DNA of 64,000 nt from Apiospora phragmitis (GCA_038363925.1 JAQQWL010000006.1:1654501-1718500), one strand, 5' to 3'; shown: positions 49,784-61,209, counted from the stretch's first letter. Translations and numbers: made by a program. Notes: a model not told the origin generated them from the sequence alone.

Positions 49784-50904
49784 ATACGCCCGTATAAAAT
49801 ATTTAATTTCTTTTTTATACGCCTTTTTTAATATATAAAAATAACCGATATTAAAAACTTAAAGCTTATATAATAAATTAAAAAGTATATAAAATATAAT
49901 AATCGAGTTCTTTTTATAATAAAACTCGAAAATTATTACATAATAGCTCTTATAACCGTTAAAAATTAATAAGTAGTAAATATTTTTCGTACGAGATTTC
50001 GTATATTTATCGAAATATCGAATCTAGTTTTCGCCTCTTTTATTCGTAATTTAATTTTTTTTAATAATCACGATCACTTAATCTTTTAATAATAAACTAT
50101 TTTCGTACTAAGAAGAGAGGTACGTTTTCCCGGTAAAAATAATATACGGAGGGATAGCGTAACCGTGTAATTTAACGCCTTAAATAATTATAACCTATTC
50201 TTAGTTCTTTTATTATATTATTTTAAGCTTTCCGTATCGATCGAAAGTGGTTACGATTATTTCGAACGAGATTTAGCTTATAAAAAAGCCGGTCTCGTTA
50301 AAATTATAAATATCCTCTTTTTAAATCTTATATTTATAAATTATATTTTATATAAAAATAAATTACGCGTAATACGCGTCGAGATCTTTATAAAAAACTC
50401 TTTAATAATTAATTTTTTAATGAAAACGCGTTTAAAGGTTTAATTATTATCGTATAAAATTAAAGGCTTAATTAACGCCGACACGTCCCGCGTTACGTAA
50501 ACTAAATAATCGATTCGCTATATCTTTTACATTACTTAGCCGGGGGAAGAAACGATCGCGTATTTAAATTAATAATATATTAAATAATCGCATTTTTTTA
50601 AAATTTAAAAGCTTTTAAAAATTCGTAAGTATTTCGCGTCGTATAGGTTAGCTATTTCGTTTACGTTATAAGGTTTTTAATAAGACGTAATAAATTAATA
50701 CAGCCTTTTATACGTTTAAAGTTAAGTCTTTTTAAAACGCTTAAAGCGTTAGAATTATATTATTCTCTTTTTAAAGTTATAGTATTTTCGGACGTAAAAG
50801 AATATAAAAAAAAGTTAAAGCTATAAAGAAATTTATAAAAGTGAGACATTCGTTTATATGAGATATTCGCTTATAGGATACGTTATAAATAATAAACGTT
50901 ATAT

Positions 50905-53142
50905 AAGTTTAAAAAAAATAAAAACTTAATAAAGTATACTTATTATAGCTTAACTTAATAACACGGCTAACGTACCTCACAAGTAAATAAAACACACAAG
51001 TGAATTAAACACTTTCGCTATATTTTATTTAAATAACCTTTATACTTAGTTTCCTCTATAATATAATATAGTCGATATTTAAAAAGAGAAGTAAATACTT
51101 CTAGTTTTTTAAGCGTTTTAAAATAACTTAAAATTAAGTCTCCGGCGTATAGCTCTAATATATGAAGTTTTTTATATAACCCTTCGTAACTAACGGCTCG
51201 GTCTTTTTATAAAACGCGAAATCTTTACGAAATCTTAAAAGTTAACGGATTTAAAAAAAAGCGATTATAAGATATATAATTAATTTAGATTCGCAATCGT
51301 TTCTTCTTTAGTTTAGCGGTATAAAAAATATAGCGAATCGATTATTTTATTAATATAACGCGGGACGTATCGGTATTAATTAAGCATTAAACTTTATACG
51401 ATAATAATTAAACCTTTAAACGCGTTTTAATTAAAAAATCGATTATAAAAATCTCGACGCGTATTACGTATAATTTATCCTCGTATAAAATATAATTAAT
51501 GAATATAAGATTTAAAAAGAGGATATTTATAATTTTAACGAGACCGGCTTTTTTATAGGTTAAATCTCGTTCAGAATAGTCGTTATAACCTTTAATTAAT
51601 ACGAGAAACTTAAAATAATTTAATAAAAAAACCGGGAATAGGTTATAATTATTTAAAACGTTAATTATTTAAAACGTTAAATTATACGGTTACGCTATCC
51701 CTTTATATATTATATTTATTAAAAAAACGTACCTCTTTTTTTAATATAAAAGCAGCTTATTATTAAAGGATTAAATAATCGTAATTATAAAAAACGGCTA
51801 AATTATAAACGAAAGAGGCGAAAATTAAATTTAATACTTTAATAAATATATAAAATCTTATATAAAAAATATTTATTATTTATTAATCCTTAACGGTTAT
51901 AAAAATTATTACTTAATAATTTTTAAGTTTTATTATAAAAAAACTTAATTATTATACTCTATATATTTTCTTCTTCGTTATATAAGTTTTAACCATTTAA
52001 CATCGGCTGTTTTCTATATTAAAAAAGTTATACGGGAAAAAAATCGAGCGTTTTATATGGGCGTATTTTATTTATATTTTAAAGGAAGACTTTTTACTAA
52101 TTTTCTTAAAAGCGTTCCAAGTGATTCTTACCGTTTTAAATATTTAAGGAGGTTTCTAAAAAGCAGGACTTATATTATATAATTTAGAATATATTATTTT
52201 ATAATTAGATATAAAGTTACGTACGCCGACGCCTCTAGCGACCTCTTTTAGCTTACTTATACCTTAAAAATTAAAGAATTTAAATAACTTAATTAAAACT
52301 TAATTTTAAACCGAGTATATTAAAAATCGAATCGCGCTATATTAAAATAGCTCTCCGATATTAATTTTAATTAAGCTTAATTAAATTATAAAAAGTATAA
52401 CGTAAGTTATACACCGGCTCGCTTAATTAGAAAGTAAAGTAACCGTATTACGAGAAGCGAATAAAATATTTAGCCGGCGCCGCCGTACGAAAAAAAACGG
52501 CTATAACATAGAGGATCACTTTATATATAAATTAAAAAAAACTTATAGTTTTAAAAAAAACGTTAATAAATAGTTATAAAACGAATCGCGTTAAAAGAGT
52601 AGTTATACGAGGACGTTTAAGACGCTATAGAATTTATAGAGAGCCCTAGTATAATGCTCGTACCTATTAGAATAATATAAAAGTATCTAGAGATAAGGAT
52701 TCCGATTAATTTTAAAATATTAAATGCGTTATAGTAGAATTAATTTATACTTAGTTATACTAGGTCTTAGGAAGTGTTTAATTCACTTATAAAGTACGTT
52801 AATACTTGTTTTTAAAACGAGACCACGGTAGTTTAAAGCGTTTATAAAGTATTAAACGCGATTTAACCTCGCTCGTTAATATATATAACTTTATTTATAA
52901 TAATAATTAACGTTTAATATAAATACTTTAAAGTAGTAATTTAATAGTAAAATAAATTTAATAATATAAAAAGCAATAATATATAAGTATTAAGTAATAT
53001 AAAAGGAAGTTACGTAATAAATCTCGAGATCTCGACGAGATCTCGTAAAATCCGCGAGATTTTTAAATTAATAAAAGAGGGATTAAATATATAAGAATAA
53101 ACGTTTTTTATATAATTTATATAAATACTTTTTATTTTAATA
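50905..53142. repeat. LTR-like direct repeat, copy 2, split by X-D
   Basis: Second copy of the 36,130-36,493 repeat. Pogo-like X-D (50971-52799) sits inside it with TA duplication. The two parts together are close to the length of copy 1. It carries the same CGAGATCTCG hairpin at 53021-53062. Confidence 0.5.
50971..52799 (+). mobile_element. Pogo-like transposon X-D
   Basis: TIRs begin ACGTACCTCACAAGTAAATA at 50971 and inversely end at 52799. TA duplications at 50969-50970 and 52800-52801. 1,829 bp. Each end carries CACAAGTGAATTAAACACTT-type motifs, tandem on the left. The body is alignable with X-B' in the same orientation, so the transposase is on the plus strand; many stops. Confidence 0.8.
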
Positions 53143-53149
53143 AATAATT

Positions 53150-53645
53150 CAGCACTTTATTTTTATTAAAAACCGTTTTTATTTATTAAAAAAGCTCTTT
53201 AACATTAATTTTAAGTACTATAAATTAAATAGTTTATAAAATAACCTTTATATATAATTAAATACGTACTTTAAAAGAAGTTAATTTAGTTTTTTTAAAG
53301 CGTTAAAAGGTTAAAAAATCGCGAGTTTAGTTTAAAAAGCCTTTATTATTAAAGAATCTTAAATAATATAAAATAAAAAAGTAAAATAAAAGCGTTTAAT
53401 AATTAATAAAGGTAAAAATAAAAAGCGACTAGTGAAAAGCGTTATAACACTTACGGCGAGATAAGTTATAATATATAAATATATAAAAAAGATATAAAAT
53501 CGAGTAGTAAATTAAATAACTAGTGATTTTAATTAATTTAAAGCGTTATAATTAAAATAATTTATATAAAAGTAATAAAAACTTAAAAAATAATTTAAAA
53601 ATAATATAGTTTATTTAATAATAAACTATATTATATATATATATA
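53150..53645 (-). repeat. Inverted duplication, right copy
   Basis: Inverted match of 36,800-37,250, located just outside LTR-like copy 2. Confidence 0.5.
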
Positions 53646-54245
53646 TATTAATATTTATAACGCACTATTAGTAAAAAATTAAACTAGTCATTTAAATACG
53701 TAACTTTAAATAAAGATAAACGCTCTCGAATAAGTCGTTCCTCGTCCGAACGTACTTTTATATCTAGGCAGGTATTCTCGATTGCCCTCCGCCCGAAAGG
53801 GATTACAGACAGTTAGTTATTCTCAACCCCCTCCTCGGTGCAGCATTATCGCCTGTGGCTGTGACCACGACTAGGTGTTGAGGTTTTTATCGGCATAATC
53901 ATTAAGCCGGATGACGTCTATATTATAGCCGATGCGGGGAAGAAGGGGGCAAGTGGCAACGTGACACGCCGCCCACAGCCACCCCCAGCCTAGGGACCCC
54001 TGGATCCTGGCTTGAACGAGCCCGCCTCGGAACGCAGCGCGGGGTCCGATTGTGGGGGTGGGGAGTACACCCTCGGCACTGAACCCACCTTTGCATGGTG
54101 AGATCCGGGGTTCCGAGCTACATATATAAAGAGAATGAGAACTACGCGGTTTGACGGATTCCGACAGTGCTCCTTATAGTCCCATTCTGAACTAGCCAGC
54201 ACTTGCATCTGATCAGTCCAACCAAGTCTAACCACCTCGAACGAG
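53646..54245. other. Isochore edge and ADH promoter
   Basis: AT-rich block 2 ends near 53,770, after which GC-normal DNA with CpA/TpG starts. The last 470 bp are the presumptive ADH promoter and 5' UTR. Confidence 0.5.
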
Positions 54246-55753
54246 ATGGCATCTGCAGACGACAGCAAAGTGCCCAAGATGCACAAGGCCTGCATTTACG
54301 ACACCCCGGGGTCATGCTCGATCGCCATTCGAGAGGTTGAAACTCCCGAGCCCGGACCAGGCGAAGTGTTAGTGCGGCTCACCCATTCCGGTGTCTGCCA
54401 TTCCGACTATGGCGTCATGATGAACACGGTAAGTGTCGAGGACTTATCCGTGAACGAGTAGCTATCGACTAACCGGGGCCTCTGTGGTCGGTAGTGGGCA
54501 CATCTGCCATATGCTACACAAGAAGGCCAGGTGGGGTGGCCACGAAGGAGTGGGGTTCGTGGCCAAGGTAGGGGGGGACGGTGCTGGAAGTGCCGGAGTC
54601 AAAGTCGGTGACAGGGTAGGCATCAAGTGGGTGTCATCCGCTTGCCTGGCTTGCCGTAAGTCGCCAGACAACCCACCTTATGCGTGCAGAACGGGCTCTA
54701 ATAAATAGTATAACCCAGCCCCCTGTCTCGAAGGCATGGATGGTGTGTGCTTCAATCAGGTACGCACCCCTGAAAGACCTGCTACCTACCTGAGAGAGAA
54801 CAACGACCACTGACACGCAAACGTCAACCAGAAAATCAGCGGATACTTCACACCGGGCACGTTCCAGCAATATGTGATTGGTCCCGCCAAGTAAGGTCCC
54901 GTCCCCATCCCGGACGCAAATGCCGATATTATGCCAAGGCGTGCTCACACTGTCTACAGCTACGTTACACCTGTGCCAGAGTCACTTCCCGGTGAATTGG
55001 CCGCGCCGATGCTCTGTGCAGGTACAACCTCCCCTAGCCCCCAGGGTTTGTGAAGGATTGGCATTGGAAGCTGATCATATTCAGGACTTACGACTTACGC
55101 GGCCCTGAGAAAGTCCGGAGCAAATAGTGGACACTGGATTGTCATCGCCGGGGCCGGTGGAGGACTCGGCACCGTAGCCGTGAGCCTCGCAGCCAAAGCC
55201 ATGGGATACCGAGTGATTGGTATCGATGCACCGAGCAAAAAAGACGTCGTTCTTGACTCCGGGGCCGAGCATTTCATCGACGTCACAGCTCACGACGACG
55301 ATAGTATCGCTGCCGAAGTCAAGAAGCTCACTGGCCACGGAGCCAAGGCTGTGATTGTGGTAGGTACACGTACAACGATACACAGACGACTCTCTGCTGC
55401 TTTGAGCCGGCGCTAACTGTTGGGTGCGGCAGTGTACTGCAAGCAATAAGGCTTACGGGCAAGCCATTGGGATGCTAGGCTTTGGAGGCACCGTAGTGTG
55501 TGTGGGCATGCCCGAAGGCGACCCCAAGCCCATCGCCCGCTCCTATCCTGCGGCCATGGTGGGCAAGCAGGCGTCAATCGTGGCCTGCGCTGTCGGCAAC
55601 CGTCGCGAAGCAGCCGAAGTGCTGAGTTTCGCAACAAGGGGACTGGTCAAGTTCCCGGTCAAGACCGTGGGCATGAGCGAGCTACAGTCCGTCTTCGAAA
55701 GCATGGGCAATGGTGAGGTTATCGGCCGAGTTGTCTTGGACCTCTCCAGATAG
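54246..55753 (+). CDS. Zinc-type alcohol dehydrogenase (ADH1-like)
   Basis: Seven exons: 54246-54428, 54495-54655, 54719-54759, 54832-54890, 54960-55021, 55085-55359, 55433-55753. Dropping one G from the run 54533-54536 gives 1,101 bases, 366 residues, all junctions in phase. Catalytic zinc ligands lie in GVCHSDYGVM and GGHEGVGFVAKVGG. Structural zinc Cys4 is CLACPPCLEGMDGVC (C-x2-C-x2-C-x7-C, across an intron). The NAD fold reads VIAGAGGGLGTVAVSLAAKA with RVIGID, as in NAD(H)-preferring enzymes. Cytosolic oxidoreductase interconverting alcohols and aldehydes. It converges with the acyl-CoA dehydrogenase gene, only 7 bp between stop codons. Substrate unknown; proximity to a polyketide synthase allows a tailoring role. 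Confidence 0.85.
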
Positions 55754-55760
55754 AAATGTG

Positions 55761-57154
55761 TTACAGTTTTGTCTGCTTGCCGCTTCTTGTATCCCCTGTT
55801 TCAAGCCCTGTGTCCTTATAGCCAAATAGATATCCGGCGACCTTTCTCATCTGCACCTCTTCACTCCCCTCTGTGATGCGGTACCGTCTGAAGTGCCGCC
55901 AGATGTGCTCAAACGGCTGGTGTCTGCTGTATCCATTGCCGCCATGCACCTGGATCGCATTGTCCGCTGCCTGCGTGACCAGCCTGTTCGCGTAATAGTT
56001 GCACATGCTGATCTTGTGTCCGAGCCGCTTCTCGATGGCAACCCATGGCGCCAACTGCCCTAAAGTGCTGCTGGTGCCTCTCCCGAATCTCTGTTGCAAT
56101 GCGTCCATTTCTGTGGCGGTCCGCAAGATCAGGAGCCGTAGCATCTCAGCCTGCGTAGACAGCTCCACCAGGGACCACTGGATGGCTTGGTTGGGTGACA
56201 CTGGCTTACCGAACACGATGCGTTCTCGGGCGTAGGCCACGGAGCGATCGATACAAAACTTGGCTGCCCCGCATGAGCTCGCAGCCTGTCTGATGCGGTT
56301 CTCGTGGGTGAACGTCTGCGCTATCGCCAATCCGTTATCAAGCGGTCCCAGCATCGCCGTGGCAGGCACCTGCACGTCCTCCAAGATGACCGTTGCATGG
56401 TCCGTTGGCATATTGAGGGTGTACTCAAAGGATTGGAACCTTATCCCGGGCATCTCTCGGGGAACAATAAAGGCCGTGATGCCGGTCGGATTCCCGGCCT
56501 TGCCCGAGGTCCGCGCGAAGATCAACATGTGTGTTGCCGAATGTGCACCCGTCTGCCACTTCTTGTTTCCAGTAATTCTGTAGCCGGGGGTTCCACCAGA
56601 GAGGGTGCAGGCCGTGGCCATAGTATCCATGTGGGTTGCATCGCTTCCGTGGTGTATCTCGATCAGGCCGAAGGTCATGCGGAACTCGCCGCGCAGACGC
56701 AGCGGGATGAGGTCGGCCTTCTGTTGTTTGTTGCCCCAATGGTAGAGCATCAAGAAGTCTGGGAAGTTGCCCACCACGCTGTGCTCGTTTTGCAGGTCGT
56801 TGGCTAGACTGACACCACCGCCGTAAACGGGGTTCGACGCCATATGATACCTGAGGGCGCACATCCACAGGTTGGTGTCTTGGTGTCTTGGTGTCCCTGC
56901 CCGCCGTACAACTTGGGCAACGGGAAACGATAGAATCCAGCGCGGTCGGCCATCCCACGAGCTTGGCCAAGCAAATTCTCCCATTCTCGCGCCGGAAGCA
57001 CACCGTTATCCCACTGCGTCCGCGACGGCTCGCGGCGATGGTCAAAGAAGCGCACATTATCATGGCTATTCTGAAGCGGAAGAATGTCTTTGCGGATGAA
57101 GCTGTCCAGCTTCTCGATGTATGCTTCAAGGTCTGACGGAAGTTCAAAATTCAT
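55761..57154 (-). CDS. Acyl-CoA dehydrogenase, ACAD10/11-like (8-bp expansion breaks frame)
   Basis: ATG 57154 (MNFELPSDLEAYIEKLDSFI) to TAA 55761, no introns seen. TTGGTGTC is present three times in tandem at 56872-56895; with two copies the gene is 1,386 bases (461 residues plus stop) and reads YGGQGHQDTNLWMCALRYHM. Flavin/substrate motifs: FGLIEIHHGSDATHMDT, GNKKWQTGAHSATH, MPTDHATVILEDVQVPA, HENRIRQAASSCGAAKFCID, QVHGGNGYSRHQPFEHIWRH, YRITEGSEEVQMRKVAGYLF. This subgroup is the dehydrogenase half of ACAD10/ACAD11 and of bacterial relatives often found beside APH-type kinases. Divergent from the APH gene (204 bp between starts). The expansion may be slippage in vivo or an assembly error. 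Confidence 0.82.
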
Positions 57155-57358
57155 TGCAGCGGAGGATCAGGGGTTGTATCGATGTCTTTCCCTGCGGAGG
57201 TCAAAGTCAAAGGGCATATTCCTCGCCAGGGGGGCCTTCCTAACCCCAGGCCGCGGTTCGTCCCCGCATTATGACCACCCCCGGCAGAGGCAACGCAACT
57301 CCGCACCGGCTCAAGTCACTCAGACACCCCCCGTGCCTCGGCATGACTAGGTTACACG
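57155..57358. promoter_or_regulatory. Bidirectional promoter, ACAD and APH genes
   Basis: 204 bp between the two divergent start codons. Shared control is inferred from spacing only. Confidence 0.5.
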
Positions 57359-58665
57359 ATGAGGGCATTGAAAAGAGTATGTTGGCGCGACTACTACCGC
57401 CGAAACGTGGACGAGCCGTGCCAACGCATTGATAGCGCAATGGCCGGTTTGGTTAGGCATCCCATTGACGTTCGCTCGCTGGAGATTTATCTGGCCCATC
57501 AGGTCCCCCAGATTGTTTTACCGTTGGAGGTCAACCAATTTGGCTTTGGCCAGTCGAATCTCACATATCAACTTACATCCGCGTAGGCCCCCCTCTCCTT
57601 TTCTCACCGCGCCCACAATTGACTCAACCCAGGTCCCGTCAGTCCTACAAAGAAACGCTATGTCTTGCGTAAAAACCCTGCCGGGGGGGCTGCTCTCCAA
57701 AGCTGCCCATAAGGTGGAGCGAGAGTACCGGATCATCCGCGCTCTGGAGACGACAGACGTACCGGTCCCCAAGGTCTATTGCCTGTGCGAAGACGAATCC
57801 GTCATTGGCACCCCCTTTTATGTAATGGAGTTCCTGGATGGCCGTATCTTTGAAGATCCCGCAATCCTAGGTGAGAGGGAAACGACCCTGTTGAGACTTT
57901 TGATGGTGCTGACCGAGACTCTCATGAGATGTGCCTACCGCCGAGCGGGCTCCGTTATGGAAAGCAGCCACCCAGACCCTTGCGAAGTTACATAGACTGG
58001 ATTATGTCAAGTTTGGTCTACACAACTTCGGGAAGTTTGATGGCTTCTACAACAGGCAAATGGCAACCTGGACGCAGATCTGTGGCGCCCAGGAAAACGC
58101 GGTAGATGCGGATACCGGCGAGGCCGTTGGAAGGCTTCCCCATTTTGACGACTTGGTCCGCTACTTCTCGCGCGGGACTCAGCCCCAGGATCGAGCGAAC
58201 TTGGTCCATGGTGACTACAAGATCGACAATCTTGTTTTCCATCCAACCGAGCCCCAGGTCATTGGTGTCCTGGACTGGGAGATGAGCACGGTGGGACACC
58301 CGCTATTCGACCTGGCCGGGCTCCTGCTTCCGTATTATACTGCCCGACTGTAGGCCAAGTATTTCCGCAGCGACACCTTCCTTTCCACGCCCGGATTGCC
58401 CACACCCCAGATGGTGATGCGATGGTATCGAGCTGTCACGGCGTGGGACCCACAGCCTAACATGGAGTGGGCCGTGGCGTTCGCCGCCTTTAGATCGGCC
58501 GCCATCTGCCAAGGCATCGCCGCAAGAGTGGCGACCAGGCAGGCCAGCAGTCCACAGGCTAAGAGCTATGCTGACGCTTTCCGGCCATTTGCTAACTTCG
58601 CCTGGGACATGGTAGAGCGCAAGGAGCGTGGGGAAGGAACAGATGGAATAGGGGCAAAGCTATAG
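57359..58665 (+). CDS. APH-type kinase, ACAD10/11 kinase-half homologue (frameshift and one in-frame TAG)
   Basis: Exons 57359-57582, 57643-57870 and 57929-58665. With one G fewer in the G7 run 57683-57689 they total 1,188 bases (395 residues plus stop), all in phase. Motifs: [15 protein letters not shown] (nucleotide loop), [53 protein letters not shown], then the catalytic loop [15 protein letters not shown] and [19 protein letters not shown] (catalytic HGD.K.DN and metal-binding D-W-E). An in-frame TAG at 58351-58353 lies between ARL and AKYFRSDT; it fits CAG (Gln) to TAG at a CpA site. Likely a small-molecule kinase acting with the neighbouring dehydrogenase. Either a pseudogene or a recoded/edited site. 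Confidence 0.82.
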
Positions 58666-58765
58666 TCAGATGTATACCTAGTTAGCGTACATGTTACATC
58701 CCGCTGCTGACGGTCCAGATGAGACACATCCATGCAGGCTACATGCCAAATTCCACCTTACTCAA

Positions 58766-60592
58766 TTAGGTCCCGAAACGGTAACGTCCCATGCCATGTT
58801 CATTTCGACTCTCTGCCAAAGGTTTCTGACCATAAACGGTCACGCTATTTCTTTGTTGTCAGTAAGTCTACTTTGGACAGGGAGGGAGGAGGGTGAACTT
58901 ACAGCACCAAATAGCAGTGTATCTTGTTGTTTCCTAGCTCGCTTCGAACGGTATCGAGGAACGTATCCAATTCCCCCTTTTGCCAATTGAGCCTAGCCGT
59001 GAAGACGTCATCTGAAAGCGAGGGAAGAACCCACGACAGATTCTGTCTCATCATCTCCCCGATCTTCTGCAGTTTCTTTCCAGGTGCCCATGGAACAAGC
59101 GGAACAGGATACCTCCTCTCTGTGACGTTGACGAATCCGGCCTTGGTTAGTAACGGCGCATATCCGTTAATAAAGTCCAAGCGACGCCCAGCTTTCCCTG
59201 CGCCTGATCATGTGTTAGCAAGAGTGCTTCAGATAGCTCGGACAGTGGTGGAGCGAACCATGGTACATCAACCGAGACCACCTTTGCAGCGCCGTTCCGT
59301 CCAGGCTATGGTTTGGGGAGCGTATGCGAATTATCCACTCTTGGAATTCCGCGAAGCCTCCGGGGTTCAGATGGGCATAGGCCGACTCGAGATAGCGAGG
59401 CGTGCTAGCAAACTCGTAGCCTGGGGCACGGGCATAGATGAAGTCAAACTTTCCTGAAACCTGCCATTCCTCTTCAGCGTCTCCGACCTGGAAACTGCAG
59501 TTGGGCTCCTTGTGCGGTGCCTCGACAGGTCTGATGTCTATACCCAGCACCGTGCTTTCGGGGTTTTGCTTCGCTTTGCCATGGAAGGAAGATTAGCTTG
59601 GCCGTCGCCAAGTTCAACGCCGTGCTGCAGGATGAATTAATTAGGGGGGAGGTGGGGGGAGAAACGTACCAAAGTCGAATGCCCAAATCCCGCGTCCGGT
59701 CCCAATGTCGAGAACACGTTTTGCTGCGGTGACGGGGGCAAGGTGAAGGCGGCCGTCGTGAATGTCTTTGCTTACATTATGCTGGAGGCCTGAATGATGA
59801 TCAGCGAACAATGCAAAAACCGGCTACCCTCGGCCAGCTCACCGGCTCTCTCTACCTCTTGCTGTATTTGTGCCGACGATGATTAGCCATGCGCCTCTGG
59901 TACAGTTTATCGGGAATGCCGACTAACCTCGCTGTGGGGGATAAAATATGCTTCGGGTGTGCGCAAGTCAGTTTCATCGTCCGCCAAGATATACGTTGGT
60001 ACTCAACTCGGATGCAGACTCACACTTATGCAACTGCTTTTTGAACTTGGACCTGAAGGAGCGGAAGAGCTTAGGCGAGGTCGATGTGCCACTGGGCTGC
60101 TCAGCACGGCTACCATAGCACGGTTTGTCAGCATACGACTATGTTCAAGGTGCTGCGACCTACTCCCTTTTTTGCATAGTACGAGTCTCCGCCGTCACCG
60201 GAGTCGTCCGAGTCGACTTGCGGCCAGAGATGGCTGGCTGCTGCGTTGACTTCTGACCCGGCACTGTCGACGATGACAATCTACACGTCTGTCAATGTGT
60301 GCATATGAGAGACAAAAACGCCAATGGAGGGGCGTACTTGTAGGTCATTGGCAGGTCGCCTCGAAGATGCTAAAGTCTCGTTGCTAACCCCGTGACGGGT
60401 ATGCTCGAGTTGGATGCTAGTTGTCGCCGTTGCCGTCGTTTCTGGCGGTGATGTGGTTGGCGGGTCCAGGAGGGGCTTCTGCTTGACCGATCGGGCAGTC
60501 CCGGTTCGGGCCGTGGTCGTCGGCCACGGCTCATTTACGGGCGTTTTCCTGCTTGAATGGCTGTTGCACTCGGGTGTTTTTCGCGGCTCCAT
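58766..60592 (-). CDS. LaeA-type SAM-dependent methyltransferase
   Basis: Exons resolved: 58766-58844, 58903-59203, 59259-59573, a block ending at 59670, upstream pieces and a first exon 60592-60338 (MEPRKTPECNSHSSRKTPVN). Introns resolved include 58845-58902, 59204-59258, 59574-59669 and 60281-60337. SAM motif I is VLDIGTGRGIWAFDF; then NPESTVLGIDIRPVE (acidic end of strand 2), FDFIYARAPGY, YLESAYAHLNPGGFAEFQEW and the end VYGQKPLAESR. The N-terminal 85 residues are Ser/Thr/Pro-rich and disordered. The stretch about 60,000-60,230 could not be phased cleanly; a further single-base error is possible near 59,995. LaeA-like proteins include global secondary-metabolism regulators and pathway methyltransferases. 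This one is divergent from the polyketide synthase and may serve its cluster. Confidence 0.75.
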
Positions 60593-61209
60593 TGGCTCAG
60601 CGGACCACTCCTGATGCTCCAGGAGAGCCGAGAGGAGACCCCGACATTCAGGATATGTGGGAAATTGGAATCCGTAATGTGAGGCACTCTATAAGGTAAG
60701 CTGGGCGAGGGGGGCATGGAGTCATGGGAACGTGGGGACTGGATGCGCTCTCCAAGAAATCAAGAGAGTACGTAGCTTTATGCATTGCAGTCCATGGTGG
60801 CTGAGGAACTGGTTACATTCGAATATTAGTGCCCTTGTTCGGTATTCATGCAAGGGAGGTCTCTTCGCAATGGACTGCATACGTGTCACGGCGCTACATC
60901 AGTATACTCTAGCCAACTGAGCCAGGCAGGAGCAAATGGACCGATGCAGGGAGCCGAATATTGAGCCATGCATGACACTAACCCAATGCGAGGTTGATCT
61001 GCGTCGAAGGGTTGGGTTCGTGAAAGGATCACCGACCCGGTCAGGTACCCCTTGCCTAATGCCCAACCACCACGGCGCAGGGTACTGGGCTCCGGTACAT
61101 GAGTTGACCGCTCCAACCATGGTCGATGGCGTATTAGTAGTAGCCATCAGGTAGTCTGTACTCTTCGTCACTATTCTTGCCGCGACCACCTGGTGGGAAG
61201 GAGCTCAAG
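60593..61209. promoter_or_regulatory. Divergent intergenic region, methyltransferase and PKS genes
   Basis: 617 bp between the two divergent genes, a likely shared control region. No specific factor site is claimed. Confidence 0.45.

Larger units (their letters stand above)
41443..50883 (-). mobile_element. Pogo-like transposon X-B, split by a gypsy element
   Basis: TIRs begin ACGTATCTCACAAGCGAATA at 41443 and, inverted, at 50883. TA duplications at 41441-41442 and 50884-50885. Without the gypsy insertion (7,577 bp plus 5-bp duplication) the element is 1,859 bp. It is the same family and orientation as X-A, and alignable over both halves. Each terminus has two AAGCGAAT motifs. Transposase on the minus strand, RIP-degraded. 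Confidence 0.82.
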
